Positions 36,680 to 49,080 of a stretch of DNA of 64,000 bases are shown here, in pieces. Origin of the DNA: Phalacrocorax aristotelis (taxonomy: Eukaryota > Chordata > Aves > Suliformes > Phalacrocoracidae); assembly GCF_949628215.1 (NCBI RefSeq), contig NC_134276.1, positions 103,721,256 to 103,785,255 of the forward strand. Direction: 5' to 3'. Position 1 is the stretch's first letter. Every line of letters begins with the position of its first letter. Made by a program: the position numbers and the translations under genes. Under the pieces are notes generated by a model that was given only the letters and a program-made list of their open reading frames with translations, was not told where the DNA came from and did not search any database.

Positions 36680-36789
36680 GAGCGGCGACGGGCGCCCGGC
36701 AGCGGCAGCGGCGGGGAGCAGCTCCCTGGGCGGGCGGCGGCAGCGGCGACAGCGACCGCGACCCCCGGTGCCGAGCCCAGCCGCGGCGG
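36680..36789 (+). other. TIAM1: Putative non-coding first exon, probably TIAM1
   Basis: TIAM1 is a Rac-specific guanine nucleotide exchange factor acting at the membrane. No TIAM1 coding sequence is seen here. The exon is inferred from a near-consensus donor CGG/GTGAGT at 36789/36790, just downstream of the last CCAAT box in a CpG island. In human, TIAM1 lies head-to-head with SOD1 and in the same orientation as SCAF4, which fits this position and strand, and TIAM1 has non-coding first exons. The 5' end is a guess. Alternatives: an unrelated lncRNA, or a bidirectional promoter. Confidence 0.5.
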
Positions 36790-36810
36790 GTGAGTGGGCG
36801 GCCGATCGCG

Positions 36811-36846
36811 TCCCTGTCCCTGTCCCCGTCCCTGTCCCCGTCCCCC
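36811..36846 (+). repeat. Hexamer repeat (TCCCYG)6
   Basis: Six tandem hexamers alternating TCCCTG and TCCCCG (last unit TCCCCC), 21 bp downstream of the putative first-exon donor. Confidence 0.9.
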
Positions 36847-39273
36847 GTGCACGGCATCCCCGTTCGCACCGGTGCACCTTGGCGGAGCGCCCCACGCCGG
36901 GGGCGTTGCGCGGCGCTGCGGCCCGGCTGGCAGCCCCTCGGCCGCCCGCAGCAGGGGGCCCGGGCAGGGTGTGTGTGCGCGTCTGTGGCGGGGGGGTGGC
37001 GCGGGGGGGTGGGTGGGCGCCCGGCCCACCGGGGCCCGCTTTATTGTTCGCGGCGTGGGCCGCCGCCAGCCGCCGCCGCTTCCCCCCCCCGCCGGTGAGG
37101 CGGCGCGGGGCCGGCCCCACCGGGACATGCCCGGCTCTTCGGCGGGGGTCCGGGGCCGCCGCTGGCGCGTCCCCGGAGCCGGCCCTGCGGCAGCCGGCCT
37201 CCGCTGCGCCTAAAATGTCACCGCCGCCCCCCGAGGGGGCTCCGCGGGGTCCGTGCGGGGGCTGTCCCCGTGTGTGTCTCCCGGTCCCGTCCCGGAGAGC
37301 CCCAGCAGCCGGTGCTGGCCCCCCGCGGGGCTGAGGCGGCCAGCGGCTCCCTTCCCCGCCGGGCGATGCTGCTGCTTCTGCGGGGGGAGCCGTGCCGGCC
37401 GCGGTGGGGGGTGGCAGCCGGGGTGTCACTTGGGGAACACAGCACTTAGCGAGCCCCTGGCAGGCGAGGGTGGTGTGTTGTGGCCTGGGGGTCACCGACG
37501 GCGGGGCGCAGCCTGCCCCCGCCGCCCTTGCTGGAGCTGGGGACAGCTGAGTGATGCTCCCTAGTCCCAAGCTTTGACGGGAAGCGCTGGCACAAACGCG
37601 GTCTTAAATATTGGGTTGCAGGAACGGGTGCGTAATTCCCAGCGCGTGGCTCTGTACCGCCGTGTCGGACTGGGAAGCGCTGGGAGAAATAGACTTTCTG
37701 TTCCTCATCAGTCTTTCGTTCCTACCTCCCCGCTCAGCGGCAGCCAGCGGACTGTGGGCTGGTGAAAGCTGGCTACAGCTGGGAAATAGGTAGTACTCGT
37801 GACTTGTTAAGCATTTGGCTGTGTATGAAATTCTGATTAAAAAAATGTATTGGAATAAATCAGGGGAGGCTGAGATCTATGGAGTGATTACTTGGGTGCC
37901 TAATCTGTGATTAGAGCATCTTTTCCCCTTCCTGTATTATTAAAGCGCTTCTGTCAATTTCAATGACACTTCAGTGCTGTGATATAAATTATTGAACAAG
38001 GGCAAATGAGACCTCCTTCACCTTAGCCTTAAGGACCCGATCCTGCAGAGAGCAACTTCCTTCCACCCTCCAGGTTCGGCAGCAGCTGGAGCCCCTCTGC
38101 CGAGTCCTTGCTCCTGTCCCTGAGTGATCCCTGGCTGCCCTTCCCCTGGCAAATGCTGCCTTGCTCAGCCGGGGTGTTGCTTATCAGATTGCACGTAATG
38201 GTTGTCCTTGCTGCTTCCCGATGAGCCCACATGGATGGGACAGTCCCATGGGATTCTGAAGGTGCGAGTGACCTTGGAAAGCGCTGTGGTTTTCTCTCTC
38301 AACTTTTGCTTTAATTGCCTTTTGATGTGGGGACTGATGTGTGCACAGGTCCTGGGAGGTGTCTTAAAATCTTATAATCACCCCTGTGGTAGTTAGTTAT
38401 TGTGTATGTTTGGTAGTGGCAATGATCATGCTATGCTAGCACCTCCATACTACTCAAGGTAAAACATGATTTAGGGAGTGGGAATGGGACTGTTTTTTCC
38501 CTTCCGAGCCCTGGAATGGTGGAGGTGGAAGAGGAATGTGACACATCCATGGGGAGCGGGTTCACCTCTGCTTTGGTTACAGGCAGATTAGTTCTGCTCC
38601 CACTTAGGCTGCAGGAACACTTGCTGCCCCAGAATTATGTTTCCCGTGGAGGAAAAAGCCGTTTTCTTATTGAACAGCAGAGCAACTCAAAAATGAAGTT
38701 TTTGTAAAGGGATTCTCCCAACAGGGGTTTAATCTACAGCCTTTTTGTTAGTGTTATTCTTGCATTAATGATGCAGTTATGCTTTCCAGTTTGTTAAAGG
38801 CAATATTCTGGAGTCCTTAAACAAATAGATTGCTCGTCATCTTTAATGATAACTGACTTTGGGATCTGGCCCTCTGTAATCTTACGCAATGGTGACTGTA
38901 ATTTGCCTTAAGGGAAACAAGATACACTGCTATTTTAAATGGTCTTTTTTGCTTCTCTGGTTGCTCTTGGCCAAAGTAGAATTCAGTGAATCCTCCCTGT
39001 TGTCTATCTAGTAATTCATGTGGTCATGCTTGGAAGAGGAAAGACAGGTTTTTCTTATATCAGAGGTGATTATGCCATGTAGTCATTCAGTGACCAGGAA
39101 CATCAGAAAAACCTTGTGAGGTATCATTTGAAAAGACTGCTGCATGTAATGGGGGAAAAAACCACGTTTGTCTGGTACTAGGTCTCTATTTCTCAGATCA
39201 AGTTCTCATGCCGTAGTGAGGAGCATGGTATAAATAGCAATGCTAGGTTTTAGCCGCTGAATTCAAAGTTATG

Positions 39274-39287
39274 GTTTCCACAGCAAC
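39274..39287 (+). promoter_or_regulatory. X-box-like motif 1 in presumed TIAM1 intron
   Basis: GTTTCCACAGCAAC fits the RFX X-box form of two half sites (GTTTCC and GCAAC). It is preceded by AAGTTATG. Confidence 0.35.
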
Positions 39288-39962
39288 CAGCACTCAGGCT
39301 GTCGTTTACATACGTAATATTTCCCCCTTTTTTTAAAAAAGAAAAAAAAAAATCTAGTGTTGCGCTCTGTCCGGTCATCCTCTGCGAACACCCCGCACTC
39401 ATTCCTCCTATTCTGCTTTTGAGCATCCCCCTCCGCTTTCCTTCTCCCAATGGCTGTCGTCTTGCTCTGTTCCCAGCTCTGGCCTTCCTGCTGCCTTCTC
39501 CTGGGCCAGCAGCTGAGGGCTTTCTGCACCAGATCCCAGCCTGCCCACCATGTTCATTTGTCTTCAAAGTCCTTGTGTTGGTACCAGCATTTGCTTCCAG
39601 CTGTGGTGCGATGGGTACCACGCAAAGACAGGAAGAAGCACCCTGGCTTTGTATCCCTGGCATATCCCTCCAATACCCACCTGTGTTTCCCATCTCACCC
39701 TTATCTGAAGGGTCGTTGCCTTGACGGTAGGTCCACGTGCTCTCCTGGCTCCGACTCAGTCATCTCTCTTGAGCCTTAAAGGAAATGCAGTCAGAGAACT
39801 GTGCCCTGTGTGGAGGGCTGTGGGATGTGCCCTCCCTATATGAAGATCCGGGTGCAATGCTTGTTTTAAAAAACGTTTGTCGCACGAATGTGCAGTGTTG
39901 CTAAAGTGTTTTAATTTATAGCCAGGGGGTTGATGTATCTACATGGTTGTGTCCAAGTTACA

Positions 39963-39976
39963 GTTTCCAGAGCAAC
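39963..39976 (+). promoter_or_regulatory. X-box-like motif 2 in presumed TIAM1 intron
   Basis: GTTTCCAGAGCAAC, one base different from the copy 689 bp upstream, preceded by AAGTTACA. Confidence 0.35.
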
Positions 39977-42900
39977 TGGAGCTTTGTATCTTGGAAGACT
40001 GTTAACTAAAGCACGAAACATCACATCAAATTTTCCTTTCTTAAATTCTAGTAATTTTAGCTACTGTTAAAAATGCAGCTGTGCTTATCTGAGAACATGT
40101 TTAAAAACCATAAATGAACAAGCAGATCTTCAGATATGTGCCTCTATGATGAGAACAAGAATGGGAAATTTCAGCCCGCAAAGTAATTATCCTTAGACTT
40201 GCAGCATCAGGTGACTTTTTTTTTTTTTGTCTAAACTAAAGAAGGAAATTGAAGTGCCATCTCATATGTATCTCTAACCAGAGCTAATGACAAAAGTGCG
40301 GTCTGGCAAAACTGAGTAAAAAGGCTGATGTCTGCTGAAAGCAAACATCAAACGAAGGATTCCCATGGCTGGAGAATCGATACTAGGAAGGAAGGGGACT
40401 CAGGGTCCCCTGTACCTGGGAGCAGCTGGGCAGGCTGTGGTGCCAGAGGCTGGTCTGGTATTGGTATTTTTTTTTCTTGCCTCCTCTTTCCCCTTTCATT
40501 TGGCTGCTGCTCCTCGTGAAACTGGGTCCCTCTTGCAGTGTTTCACAGACGCTTTTCCTCAGAGCGGTAATGCCAAGGACCTTTGGCAGCCAAACAGGTC
40601 ATTTTCCCATTATAATTAAATTTGAGCCAATGTTACTTTCAAAAAAGTTGATGTATCTGCATTGTAGGTTTTCTCCTTGCTCTGTGAAGAATTTTGTCAA
40701 TAATAGGCATGTCATTCCCTTATAAATTGCCCTACTGGATACTCAGATTGGTTTGAGCAATGATGCCATAAAATGGTTTGTAGGTTACCTGGGGAATCTC
40801 AGCCAGGAGGCTTTAAGTGTTGGCTTGTGTAAAAAGGAACTACAAAGAGAATGTCTCAGGGGTCTTCTGTTCTATTTTTGTTAGTATCCTTCCAGCTCAA
40901 TGTTTTTCTTTTTATATGTATTTTTTATATATGTATATAAAAAAAAGTTCCATTGATGTTGCCGTCTATAATAGCATTGTCAGCAGCCTATGGTTTTTGC
41001 TTAATAAAATGGAGGAATGATTCTTCTCCTAAGAGATGGTTTTTAAACGAAACTTAAACCCAAACCTTGTGATCTTTGGTGTGCTGCCCAGATTATAGAA
41101 ACAAAATGATTGAAACAGCAGCTGGCAGTGGCTCGAAGAGAGTTAAAATACCTTGAACTTCTCCCTGGGTCTCTTTGAGCAAAGGTAAGGATTTTGTTTT
41201 CTCTGTAGTCAGCCTAACCTTTGCGATAGGGCACAGGCCAAGAAAGGATTTTAGCTTGTTCACGTAGGCGCAGGCTGTTGCTCAGTAGCTGTAACCCACC
41301 TCCATGGCAGGTGATGCCGCATGCTGGGGGGTGAGGCAGAGAAAGCTGGTAACAATCTGGGAGAAGAGCCAGATCCTTTGCTGGAATAAGAACTGCCTGT
41401 TTATTTTCCTGCATGCTCCGAAAGTGCCAGTGTGTGCTGTGCTATCAACTTAATTGGCTAAGTCTTTCTAAGTGAAGGTACCGATGCTGGGGTTGAACAT
41501 TATGTAAATGTGTCTGTCTTGGCAGCAGGACACCTAGTTATACTTTTCTCCAGTGCACAGTATAAATACACCTCTTTCTTGACTTCCTCCATTAATTTCA
41601 GTGGATAAAGCCAAGTCTTCTGAAGGACCAGGCATTTGAGAGTTGGAACAAGATACCTAATCCATTAACATTAAAGGAGACTTATTTTAAGAATTCCTTC
41701 CTTTGAAAGAGCAGGCAGTAAGGGTGGTGGGAAGGTCTTGTATTCTTAACCAGGTGTCCTGGTGCGTCGCTACAGCCCTTCAGTCCTCCTGGGGACCTGC
41801 AGCTGTAGTGCCTGACCAGCTGCTTCTGTGGTAACCATTGCTGGGGGAGCAATCCAACAAGGCTGCAGTGGGCTGGAGTGTCGCTCCCACCCTGTATATC
41901 CTCCACCTGGGAGGTCTTCCTTGTGGCTTGGGTAGACCCTTGGCTTTGAAAAGTGAGGTAGAGGAGGAGAAGGTTAAGATCAAAGAAGAAAGCAAGAGGT
42001 TATTGTCTATGCCTGAGTGATGAGGAGAGACAGTCTGGTCCATAGCACTGGATGTCATGCTTACTTATGGGAGAATAGTTCATGAAGTAGTCTGTTTTTC
42101 CCCAGACACTGCTTTTGTTTTTGAAAAAAAAAAAAAGTAAAAAGTTCTGCTCCTTCAAATTAGGGAAGGTACCAACTTTTGACTGAGGCTTTGTGCTTGT
42201 TGAAAACACTAATTTTGCCTTATGGGTAGGAAACATTTCTTGTGGTAGCAGCAAATCTCTGTATTTTTGAGTTTTGCAGCCCAGGCTGCAGTAACATAAA
42301 TACTTGGAGCACCTTTGGCCAGAGTTATCTTGTGCATGAGAGACTTCTCTACTGCTTCGCATTATTCAGCATGTCTTTATGTCTAATTGTTTTTCCCCTT
42401 CATATGCTCTGTTCCTAAGATTAGTACAGCTTTTCTCCTCATGGATAAATAATTTAAACACCTGAACTGATTAAATGCGTGCATCTGAGCTCAGAACAAT
42501 CACGACTTTTTTTTTTTGTTTGTTTATTTCAAAGGCTGACTTTTGTGAAGAAGTTTCAAAGCAACTGAAAATAGCTTCATCACAGAAACATCAAGCATAA
42601 CTTGAAAATTATCGCTATCATGTAATGGATTCTGGTAGCGTACTTTTGCCTTCCCATTAGCGACGTCTCATTGAACAATCAAGGGTTTATTGACAACTCG
42701 TTTACTTTGCCTAATTGTATGACTTACTGGAGGGCACGGCAGTCCTTCCCTTCACAGAATGATGGCAAAGAAGTCATCGATGCAGAGTGGGTCTGTGTCG
42801 TGCAGTAGCTTGATAGCTCTGTTGGAGGGTGTTCTGTGGAAGACAAAGTTGACTGCAGAAGGTTTGAAGCAACCTCCAAAGTTGGATTCGACCATGCATT

Positions 42901-45112
42901 ACCTGCAACATGTCCCTTTCCTGGCGTGGCATGGGAAGGTGCCAGGGTCCTTTGGCCCAAGTGTGATGCCACTCTGCAGCAGTGGTGGCAGGGCTCATGG
43001 GAGCTGGGTGGCTGCTCCAGAAGGTCTGGGCTCGGTGCTGTGGTGCCAGGAGCAGCTGCTCAGGGGTGGCAGCAGTTGGTGCTGGTGTGAAGAGAGCTGT
43101 CAGAGAGGTTTAGGAGCCAGGAGCTGTCAAGTTCCCCCTCTGCCATCACTGTTCCTGCTGCTGTGGGCTCATCTGAGGGCTCATGCAAAACCCCGGTGCT
43201 GGTAGGGGCAGATGTGTTCTTTGCAGGGGAGGATGGAGGGGATGTAGCAGTGCTTCCATATCTGGAAAAAGTATTTTCTGTTAATTTTCTTTCCAAAATA
43301 TCTTTCAAAGAGGAATAGCTCTCTTGCTCTCCCCATGTAAAAGCCATACATGCTCCACAGCTGCCTCTGGAGAACTGCAAACCAACTACCTAAGGAAAGA
43401 AGTCTTTTTCCCTAATGCGAGACCCATCTCATCCTGCATTGTTATCAGTCAGTGCTGTGCCATTTCATCTTAGACTGGCTGACAATTGCACTCTCAGATG
43501 ACTGGAGGTTCCTCTCCTTTTGTTGTAAAAAATATTCTTAGGAGCTACCTTTATAGAGCAACTGCATATCTCTAGGCTAAAGTTAAACCACAGCTGGAAA
43601 ACATCTCTCATCTCTCACTCAAAACATCTTATATCTAGAGATATAAAACCTCATGCCAGAAGGCTGCAGCCTATTACTGTGCCCACGATTTCCTGCTATA
43701 CCAGCACTACTCTACAAGAACATGGATACTCTGATTGTCTGCATGTGTATGTTGTCTGTCTTTATTTGCAGAGGAAAGTGGGAAGAAAATTTGTGATTTT
43801 ATGGAAGTTTTGCTTTGCATTTTGACCCCCTTGCCCCTGGGTTTTTTTTTTTTTTGTTTGTTTTTTTTGTGTGTGTGCAGCAACCTGGCCGACCCTTTGC
43901 TTTTATCGTCACACTGGCCCTCTGGCTCTTCACCTTCTCTGATAAGCATTGCTCAGCCAGGCACCAGGCTTTCAGCAAGCCAGGGCAATTCCTGCTTGGA
44001 TCCAGTTACTTCTCTGTTGGACCCATCCATTATTGTAGCAGCAGTGGTTTTTTTTTGTTTTGTTTTGTTTCAAATTATCTCTCTCCCTAGTCCATCACGG
44101 TTAGTTTCCTTTGCTGCTTCTAAAGCAAATCCTGTGCCTGCCTTTATCTCTTGGCATGGTTTGGGGAGAGACATGGCTTTTCATGTTAACCCCAGGCAGG
44201 CTTCTCGACTGCTTCCTATCTGACTTCACCTCTTGCCATCCTGATCTCAAAGCCTGTCCTCCTCTCTCCTGTTTGCCACCTCCTCCCACTCCAGCACTGC
44301 TTTGATCTCCTGGGCTGTGGAAACCCCCTGAGCTTTGAAAGCTTACTGTCCTGCTGTCAGTCATTCCTTCCTTGTGAACAGGCTGGGTTCTCTGTGCTGT
44401 GCCCCACCACTTGGTCCTACCGCTCTCCTCTCTGCCAGCACTTTCCCCGTTAGTCACCAGTGAAGCCTTGCTCAAAAGGCATTTCCCTCTGTGTTCTAGC
44501 CAGTGCTCCAGCAGGGCTCTGTTTGGTGGCATCAGCTCCTCAGCTCAGTTTGCTTAATGAAAGCAAGTCTTAAAACTTTGAGTACCGCTTCCTAACCACC
44601 CGATGAGTTCCTGCAGAGTTTCGGTGCTGTTTGAAACTTCTATGAAAGCCTTAATTCATGCCATGTCTGCATTTCTGTCCACACCTGCATAACTTGCAGG
44701 AGGCCTCCATTTGTAGCTTGTTCCTTCATCATGGACCTTCCCTAGAGTTTGGGTAGGTGCCGGTGTGATGTGATTGCAGAGGCACTTTTAAAACTGTTTT
44801 CCAATGACTGTGTGACGGGTGATCTGCAGAACCACAGTAAAAAAATGCAGAGAGGGCTGACTTCAGTTAATTTTTCCACTTACTATCATGTTCTTTTATC
44901 ATCATGCTTTTAAGAGATGACACTGAGTTTTGATCCAGAGGGTCTGATATCTCCTGTGCTGGGAGATGGAGAGCTGTTATGGTGATGAAGCAACATGACA
45001 GCTAGCAATACTTAACTTGTTCCAACTTGGGAGCAAAAAAAGCTTAAGCATCGTTCCTAAAGAGGCTTGGCTTCCCTGCGGTGTTAGCCAAGACCACGTT
45101 GTCCGAAAAGCG

Positions 45113-45139
45113 GATTCATTGTCTGGTGTACAATGAATC
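45113..45139. repeat. Perfect 10-bp inverted repeat, 7-nt spacer
   Basis: GATTCATTGT at 45113-45122 and ACAATGAATC at 45130-45139 are exact reverse complements. Each arm contains an ACAATG/CATTGT SOX-type core. Confidence 0.85.
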
Positions 45140-48100
45140 AATAATCACACACTCAGGAGAGACGTTGCTAATTTATTTCAGGGTTGCACGAGCCTAAGTG
45201 CTCATTAGTTTTCCACAAATCAAGGGGAGGAAGGAAGGTGCGAAACAGTGCAGAAACTAGATGATGTGAGAAACCTTTTGAGTTGAGGCTGTTGCATCTC
45301 CATCTTGTTACTAGTGCTGCTTAACTCCTAGGTTGCTCAGATACCGCTGAAGCAAAAGAGCCCCAAAAGGACTTCTGCCACTGTTAACTGCCTCTGGTGC
45401 CTGAGCTGCCTCCTTCCAGATGAACCGATGCTTTTTCAGGCTTGGCACTGTCTTATGTTGTTGTGCATCCCCTACGTCTGTGGGAGCTTGGACAGGTGAG
45501 ACACGAGCTAGCTGTGGTGATTTTGGAGGCAGGAGGAAACCCTAGGAGCAGTTGAGGCTAGGCAGATGTGCTTGTTGTCTAGCCCCTGGGAAAGCTTCCC
45601 CAGAGCTTGACTCATACTGACACCCACTTGTGCCCGGGGTGAGGTGTGCAGGATGCTTTAGGGACGCACTGATTGATTGGGGCCATGCAGTTCCAAGTTA
45701 CTTAGCACTTTGGAGAGCCATTTTGGCAGGATTGTCTCCGTAACACTAAGCAAGAAGAGAAACTGTTAGCATGAAGTGACCTTTTTTTTAAAGCTATGTG
45801 TCTTGTTTTGCTTGTAGACATTAATGGATCTGTGTAAAAAAAAAAAGTGTTCAAGACCTGTTAATGGGGAATGGTGCTGAAGTATAGTGTGGTTATATGG
45901 AGTGCAGGAAGAGAAAACCTCTTTTGAAGACTCAGCATGTGATGGTGAGAAAACCTTTTGCACTCCGGCAGCAGAGGAAGACAAATGTAGCTTCCATTTA
46001 CCCTGTGCTATCTGTATGGCACATGTTAAAAATGTATGTGTTGTGTTTAAGAAAAATTGAATGTAAATACTGCTACGTCTGCTTGTTGCTAGTAAAATAC
46101 ATTTCCTCACTAGGTTGTCATGGTCTCCTGGGAAAGTTGCACCAGTTGTATTAATTTAATGGCAGATCTGCTAATGAAGTCCTGGGTTCGGGATTTCACC
46201 CCATGACACTAAAACTTTGTTTATTCTGTTGCTATAGGCTGTGGGGTTATAAAAACGTGATTGCTTTGTGCTGTCAGTTTGCAAAAGGGTGGTTGTGAGG
46301 AAGGAAACTTGAGCTGACAGAATTACCTGCCAAAATAATTAAATACATAGCTAAATGAATATAAAAAGACCAGACAAGTAAATTGCTTTTGTACAAATAG
46401 CCTTTTTTATCCACACCCCACACCCCCCCCTTTTTTTTTTTTGGAGGCTTTCTGAAGCGTGAAGATACCTCTGTGAAAATAAGGTGAGCAATTAGTATTA
46501 ATTGATTTGGTTTTTAATATCAGTTGGGATGAACTTGCTGAGGATTAGCGTGGAAATATATGCAATTTCAGGAGAAATTGATTGCATTTCATCTCTTCCA
46601 TGGGTAGCTTTCCCTTAAACTGCTAATGAAAGTTCAATAACTAATGAACAGGATGTTTCATTAAATGTGTGTTCAGCTCAGAATAGTTAACAAGTGTCTT
46701 TCTGGGAACCCTTTTCCTTGCTAGCCCCACCCCTCCCTTTGCTGGGTATACAGTCTTATAATATTTTTTTTTTTAAAGATGTAAGTGGAGATGATAAGAC
46801 TCTCGTGTCCATTCCTATATTCCTCTTTGGAGAGTATTTTGCATGGAAAGGCTGGGATTTTTTTTAGTATGTTTTGCCTTTGGTAGCAATTACTGCTGCT
46901 TGTAGTTGTGGCTTCCAGTTCGGAACAAAGCTATTTTGTGTGCCTAGCCAGTAATAATTGTTGACAGTTGATAATGTTGGAGACCTCTCATTGTGGCTGG
47001 GATCTGAATTATACTAGCTGCTACTGAACCCAAATTATAGGTTTTTAATTTTAGCTTCAGGGTTCCCATGCTAGAATAATCTTTCCTCTTGTAATAAACC
47101 AAAAAGAAGTTGGTGTTTAGATGTCTTTCCTAATCCTACCAAGGAAGACACAGAGCTGAAGTGTGTCAAAGACTGATAAATTTTTATTCTTATTCTTTTC
47201 TGCTCTCAGACTTTCCTGGTAACACCTAGTTATCACATCCCGTGAGGTGGTTAAACTCATTCACTGCATGTTTAAATCTGCAACATATATGTTAGCTGGA
47301 ATATATTGAGGAAGAGGGGAATTACTGGGGGACTCTGCGTATCCTGTTACTGATGCAGCTCATGGACCACAAGCCACTTAAAACCCATCCTGAGCAGCTG
47401 GAAATGGAGGGTGGGTGCTGTGGTGGCGGGGGTGGCTCGACGATGAGACCCCCGGTGTGGAGGAGCTCTTGGTGCCTGCACCAGTGACAGTGAGTTGCTG
47501 CTGTGGACAAGGCCTCTGCTGTGAATCTTTCTTGCTTGTAGCTTTGAATGAGGTAACTGGTGTCACTTGGGCATTTTTCAATTTATTTTCTTGGTTAAAT
47601 TTTCATGAGTAGGATGGTATGAAAATGAAGGTGTCGTTAACAAATGTACGTGAATGCTGTTTGCTTAGGAGTGATTAGGAGATTAAGTAATGGATTAATT
47701 GTAATTATTCTGCTGGAACCCTCCTAATGTATGTAGACACAAGGCACGCGTCCTCTCTGAAAGGTTGTGTCTGGAGCTTGCTCACGTGGGAGTGTGAGGT
47801 TGTGTGTGTTGTGTTACTTTAGAGAATTATTTGTTGGCAATTCATGTTTTCATCCTTGCTTCCCAAATTAAAACTGTTTAGCTTTCAACTTTGAATTGGT
47901 CTGAAATTTTTTACTTTTCTTCTGCATGTGGAAATTGTTTGTTGGCAAAATATGATTTCAGAGAAATGTTCCTTTTGCATCACAGGAAGACTTAAGAAGT
48001 TTGTGGGAATGGTAAAGCAGTTTTCCTTTGGTCACGTGTGAGTGTCTGGAGGTACCTGCTGGGGCGTGGGTTAAAGGGGGGCTCAAACTGGATGAATGAG

Positions 48101-49066
48101 GCGGTTCTTTGTGCAGCCTCTCCCCATGAGGTCTTGTGAATACACTCTCACATCATATGTGATTTTTTTTTTTCCTTCCATGAAGCACATCTGTGGAAGG
48201 CTACTAAATAGCGCCAGACCCTTCTGTGCTAGGTATGAGTACAAGACCAGGGCAGGTGCTACTGACACTTCTCTGAAGTGCTCTCCCTGCTTCTAGCGTT
48301 GTGCAATTTAGGGATTTTGCAGGCCAGCAGCAGCCCCTTTTGTATTTAACAGCTTTTTCCAGGGGGAGGCGAGCAATGTGTTATTTTGCCCTTCCTATGA
48401 GTGGCAGTGGCTGTGAGACCTTTGGGTGGTGTGAGTCCCAAAGGTGGCCCTGACTGGCGTGGCCATGGAGCTTGCCTAGACGGGCCATCGGTCAGGTGCC
48501 GCCTGGCAGCTGCTATCCATTTCCAGTGCAACCACAACCTAAGAAGGGGGGAAAAAAATTATGGTTTAGACATGAGCAAAGGTTTACTTCTACTACCTTA
48601 GGCTCTTATGTTTCAACTAGTTACATGAGTGGTGGTGCCTGGGTTAAACGTCTGCATAGCAGCTTGTGGTGGCATTGACACGAAATCTCTTGTGCTGGAA
48701 CATCCATGTACGCCTTGTTGTGGATGCTCCCGTGTAAGGGATTTTATGTCCTTTTGAGTGTATTTCAGGGGTCAGAGACTGAGTCCTCCAATTCAGGGGT
48801 ACCCAAATGGTGATTCTCCTCTCTCTTGTTTTCTGATGGTCTGCACCGGTTTTTGTGATGACTGTATGCATTTCTTTCTGGATAATGCGAACTTGAAATT
48901 TGTCAGTGTTGTCATCATATATGTCATCTGTTATGGGTGTATGTTGTGTGTGAGGTTTTGCGTTGGGTTAAGGAACGGCTTGGATGATATTGCCCAGCAG
49001 TCATTGGTTTAATTGATGACCAAATCCATGGTGTGGGTGCTGGGGTGTGTCGTGTCCCCTTCCCCT

Positions 49067-49080
49067 GCCCCCCCCCCCCC
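49067..49080 (+). repeat. Poly(C) tract
   Basis: An uninterrupted run of about 12 to 14 C following CCTG and ending in CGGGC. Low complexity; a plausible assembly or length-error spot. Confidence 0.8.

Larger units (their letters stand above)
36100..37560. promoter_or_regulatory. TIAM1: Strong CpG island, presumed TIAM1 promoter
   Basis: Very high GC with dense CpG for about 1.4 kb. CCAAT/ATTGG pentamers lie at 36242, 36311, 36353, 36546, 36582 and 36661. A CACGTG E-box is at 36391-36396, and ACAATATGGCAGCGGC (36641-36656) resembles a YY1-type ATGGC initiator region. There is no TATA box near the exon. This is the pattern of a broad housekeeping-type promoter. The gene assignment rests on synteny, not on a coding match. 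Confidence 0.75.

Noticed and set aside
35642-37570. Long open frames on both strands of the CpG island (up to about 303 codons)
   Set aside because: Pro/Arg/Ala/Gly-rich translations expected from any GC-rich island; overlapping frames on both strands are all open and none matches a protein.
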